Source of the DNA: Bacilli bacterium
GTDB lineage: Bacteria; Bacillota_I; Bacilli_A; RF39; UBA660
Direction: 5' to 3'
Assembly (NCBI GenBank): GCA_017461465.1
Contig: JAFTYN010000105.1
Span: 1-8,218 of the forward strand
Length of the DNA stretch: 8,218 nucleotides
Positions 7,668-8,218 of this stretch are shown piece by piece; the first letter of the stretch is position 1, and each line of letters opens with the position of its first letter. A model generated the notes under the pieces. It had not been told where the DNA came from, did not search any database, and saw only the letters and a list, made by a program, of their open reading frames with translations. Position numbers and translations under genes: made by a program.

Positions 7668-7705
7668 TAAATTAGTTATTTAATAGTATACTTAAACTAG
7701 GTGAT
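7664..7705 (+). promoter_or_regulatory. sigma-A promoter and ribosome binding site of the pilin gene
   Basis: The -35 box TTGATA (7664-7669, one mismatch to TTGACA) is separated by exactly 17 nt from the -10 box TATACT (7687-7692, one mismatch to TATAAT). The -35 box covers the TGA stop of the lipid kinase gene. Transcription would begin near 7699, where the Shine-Dalgarno site AGGTGAT (7699-7705) begins, 3 nt before the ATG at 7709. The leader would thus be only about 10 nt. Readthrough from the upstream operon is also possible because no terminator intervenes. Confidence 0.7.
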
Positions 7706-7708
7706 AGT

Positions 7709-8125
7709 ATGAAAAATAAAGGTTTTACATTAGCAGAATTAATAGGTGTTATTGTAGTACTAGGTGTTATTGCTGTAATAGCAGTACCAGTAGTAGGTAA
7801 AATAATAGAGGATTCTAAAATAGAAACAGCAAAGGCTGGAGCTAATTCTATTATAAGAAGTGCTCAAGAATATTATGCTAATGTTATGGCTGAAACTGGT
7901 AAGTTTACACCTGTAACATTAGATTTAGTAGATTCAATTAAAGATGGAACATTAGAAATGGAAGGTACTTTACCACAAGGAGGTACAGTATCAATTGATC
8001 ATGATTCTACTATACAAGTTTATATGATTGTAGATAATTATTGTATTAAAGCTAATTCAAATAGTGATAAGGTAACTGCTGAAGAAGTAGAGCCAAATGA
8101 AGAAGGAATAATAGTATGTGAATAG
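7709..8125 (+). CDS. type IV pilin / type II pseudopilin-like protein (ComGC-like N-terminus)
   Basis: The protein has 138 residues. The N-terminus is a class III prepilin signal: a short basic leader MKNKG, cleavage predicted after G5, F6 as the new methylated N-terminus, and E10 at position +5 (FTLAE). The following ~20 hydrophobic residues (L11-P27) form the pilin helix used for membrane insertion and filament packing. The remaining ~105 residues are the soluble head, acidic towards the end. Two cysteines only, C112 and C137 (next to last), could form a disulfide closing a C-terminal loop as in many type IV pilins (inference). It has its own promoter and terminator and no assembly ATPase, prepilin peptidase or platform gene beside it, so those must be encoded elsewhere. 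It could be a competence pseudopilin, a pilus subunit or a secretion pseudopilin; the sequence does not decide. Confidence 0.88.
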   Translation: MKNKGFTLAELIGVIVVLGVIAVIAVPVVGKIIEDSKIETAKAGANSIIRSAQEYYANVMAETGKFTPVTLDLVDSIKDGTLEMEGTLPQGGTVSIDHDSTIQVYMIVDNYCIKANSNSDKVTAEEVEPNEEGIIVCE

Positions 8126-8152
8126 GTAATAAGTATAACTTATTACCTTTTT
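8124..8152 (+). terminator. rho-independent terminator of the pilin gene
   Basis: A perfect 11-bp stem, AGGTAATAAGT (8124-8134) with ACTTATTACCT (8138-8148), has a 3-nt loop (in practice probably opening to 5 nt) and ends in five T's (8148-8152). The left arm begins within the stop codon TAG (8123-8125) of the pilin gene. Confidence 0.88.
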
Positions 8153-8153
8153 A

Positions 8154-8183
8154 TGTACAAAAATATTATTATTGTGTTATAAT
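8154..8183 (+). promoter_or_regulatory. extended -10 promoter for a gene beyond the window
   Basis: A perfect extended -10, TGtTATAAT (TG at 8175-8176, hexamer 8178-8183), is preceded 18 nt upstream by TGTACA (8154-8159), which matches TTGACA at four of six positions. Transcription would begin near 8190. It lies directly after the pilin terminator, so the next gene is an independent unit. Confidence 0.7.
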
Positions 8184-8209
8184 CATTTTAGAAATTTATT
8201 TATAGAAAT

Positions 8210-8215
8210 AGGTGA
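8210..8215 (+). promoter_or_regulatory. Shine-Dalgarno site of a gene starting just past the window end
   Basis: AGGTGA matches the AGGTGAT sequence before the pilin gene and lies about 20 nt after the predicted transcription start. No start codon with coding sequence is visible in the 3 remaining bases, so the gene itself is not annotated. Confidence 0.5.
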
Positions 8216-8218
8216 ATA

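Noticed and set aside
7665..7670. UGA read as tryptophan (Mollicutes-like code)
   Set aside because: The only UGA at a gene end is followed at once by in-frame TAA, so that gene alone cannot decide. However, all tryptophans I checked in the other genes use TGG, which would be unlikely in so AT-rich a genome using UGA for Trp.
1..8218. CRISPR array, insertion sequence, tRNA, rRNA or riboswitch
   Set aside because: I saw no regularly spaced direct repeats, no transposase or terminal inverted repeats and no tRNA-like cloverleaf. All intergenic gaps are under about 100 bases, too short for most riboswitches.

Overview
The window is very AT-rich (about 30% GC by eye) with AT-ending codons, short intergenic gaps, AGGTGAT/AAGGAG-type Shine-Dalgarno sites and sigma-A-like promoters. 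This suggests a low-GC Bacillota bacterium. The 1407-residue activase-type iron-sulfur protein belongs to a family typical of strict or facultative anaerobes, so a host-associated, gut-type anaerobic lineage is a reasonable inference, but the species cannot be named. All tryptophans I checked use TGG, and the only TGA terminator is followed directly by TAA, so the standard bacterial code fits. All recognisable genes lie on the + strand, and there is no gene-free stretch longer than about 100 bases.

Layout. (1) Bases 1-4760 hold the end of one transcription unit. It contains the 3' part of a PlsC-type lysophosphatidate acyltransferase and, 18 nt later, a giant acyl-CoA dehydratase activase-like protein. 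The unit closes with a perfect 9-bp terminator whose stem contains the stop codon. (2) After a 63-nt gap with a promoter comes an operon at 4809-7667: an OmpR-family response regulator, a membrane histidine kinase overlapping it by 8 nt, and a diacylglycerol-kinase-family lipid kinase 2 nt after the histidine kinase. (3) A strong-looking promoter whose -35 box overlaps the lipid kinase stop codon drives a single small type IV pilin-like gene (7709-8125). That gene also ends in a terminator overlapping its stop codon. (4) The last ~65 bases hold an extended -10 promoter and a Shine-Dalgarno site for a gene that starts beyond the window.

How they fit together. PlsC acylates lysophosphatidate to phosphatidate, and the lipid kinase family mostly phosphorylates diacylglycerol to phosphatidate, so two of the six genes feed the same lipid pool. 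The lipid kinase lies in an operon with a two-component system, which suggests envelope sensing coupled to lipid turnover (inference). The giant protein is the least understood element. It joins two complete ATPase/[4Fe-4S] activase domains to two regions resembling dehydratase (HgdB-like) halves, so it could carry an ATP-driven electron donor and its acceptor in one chain. Its substrate is unknown to me and no neighbour reveals it.
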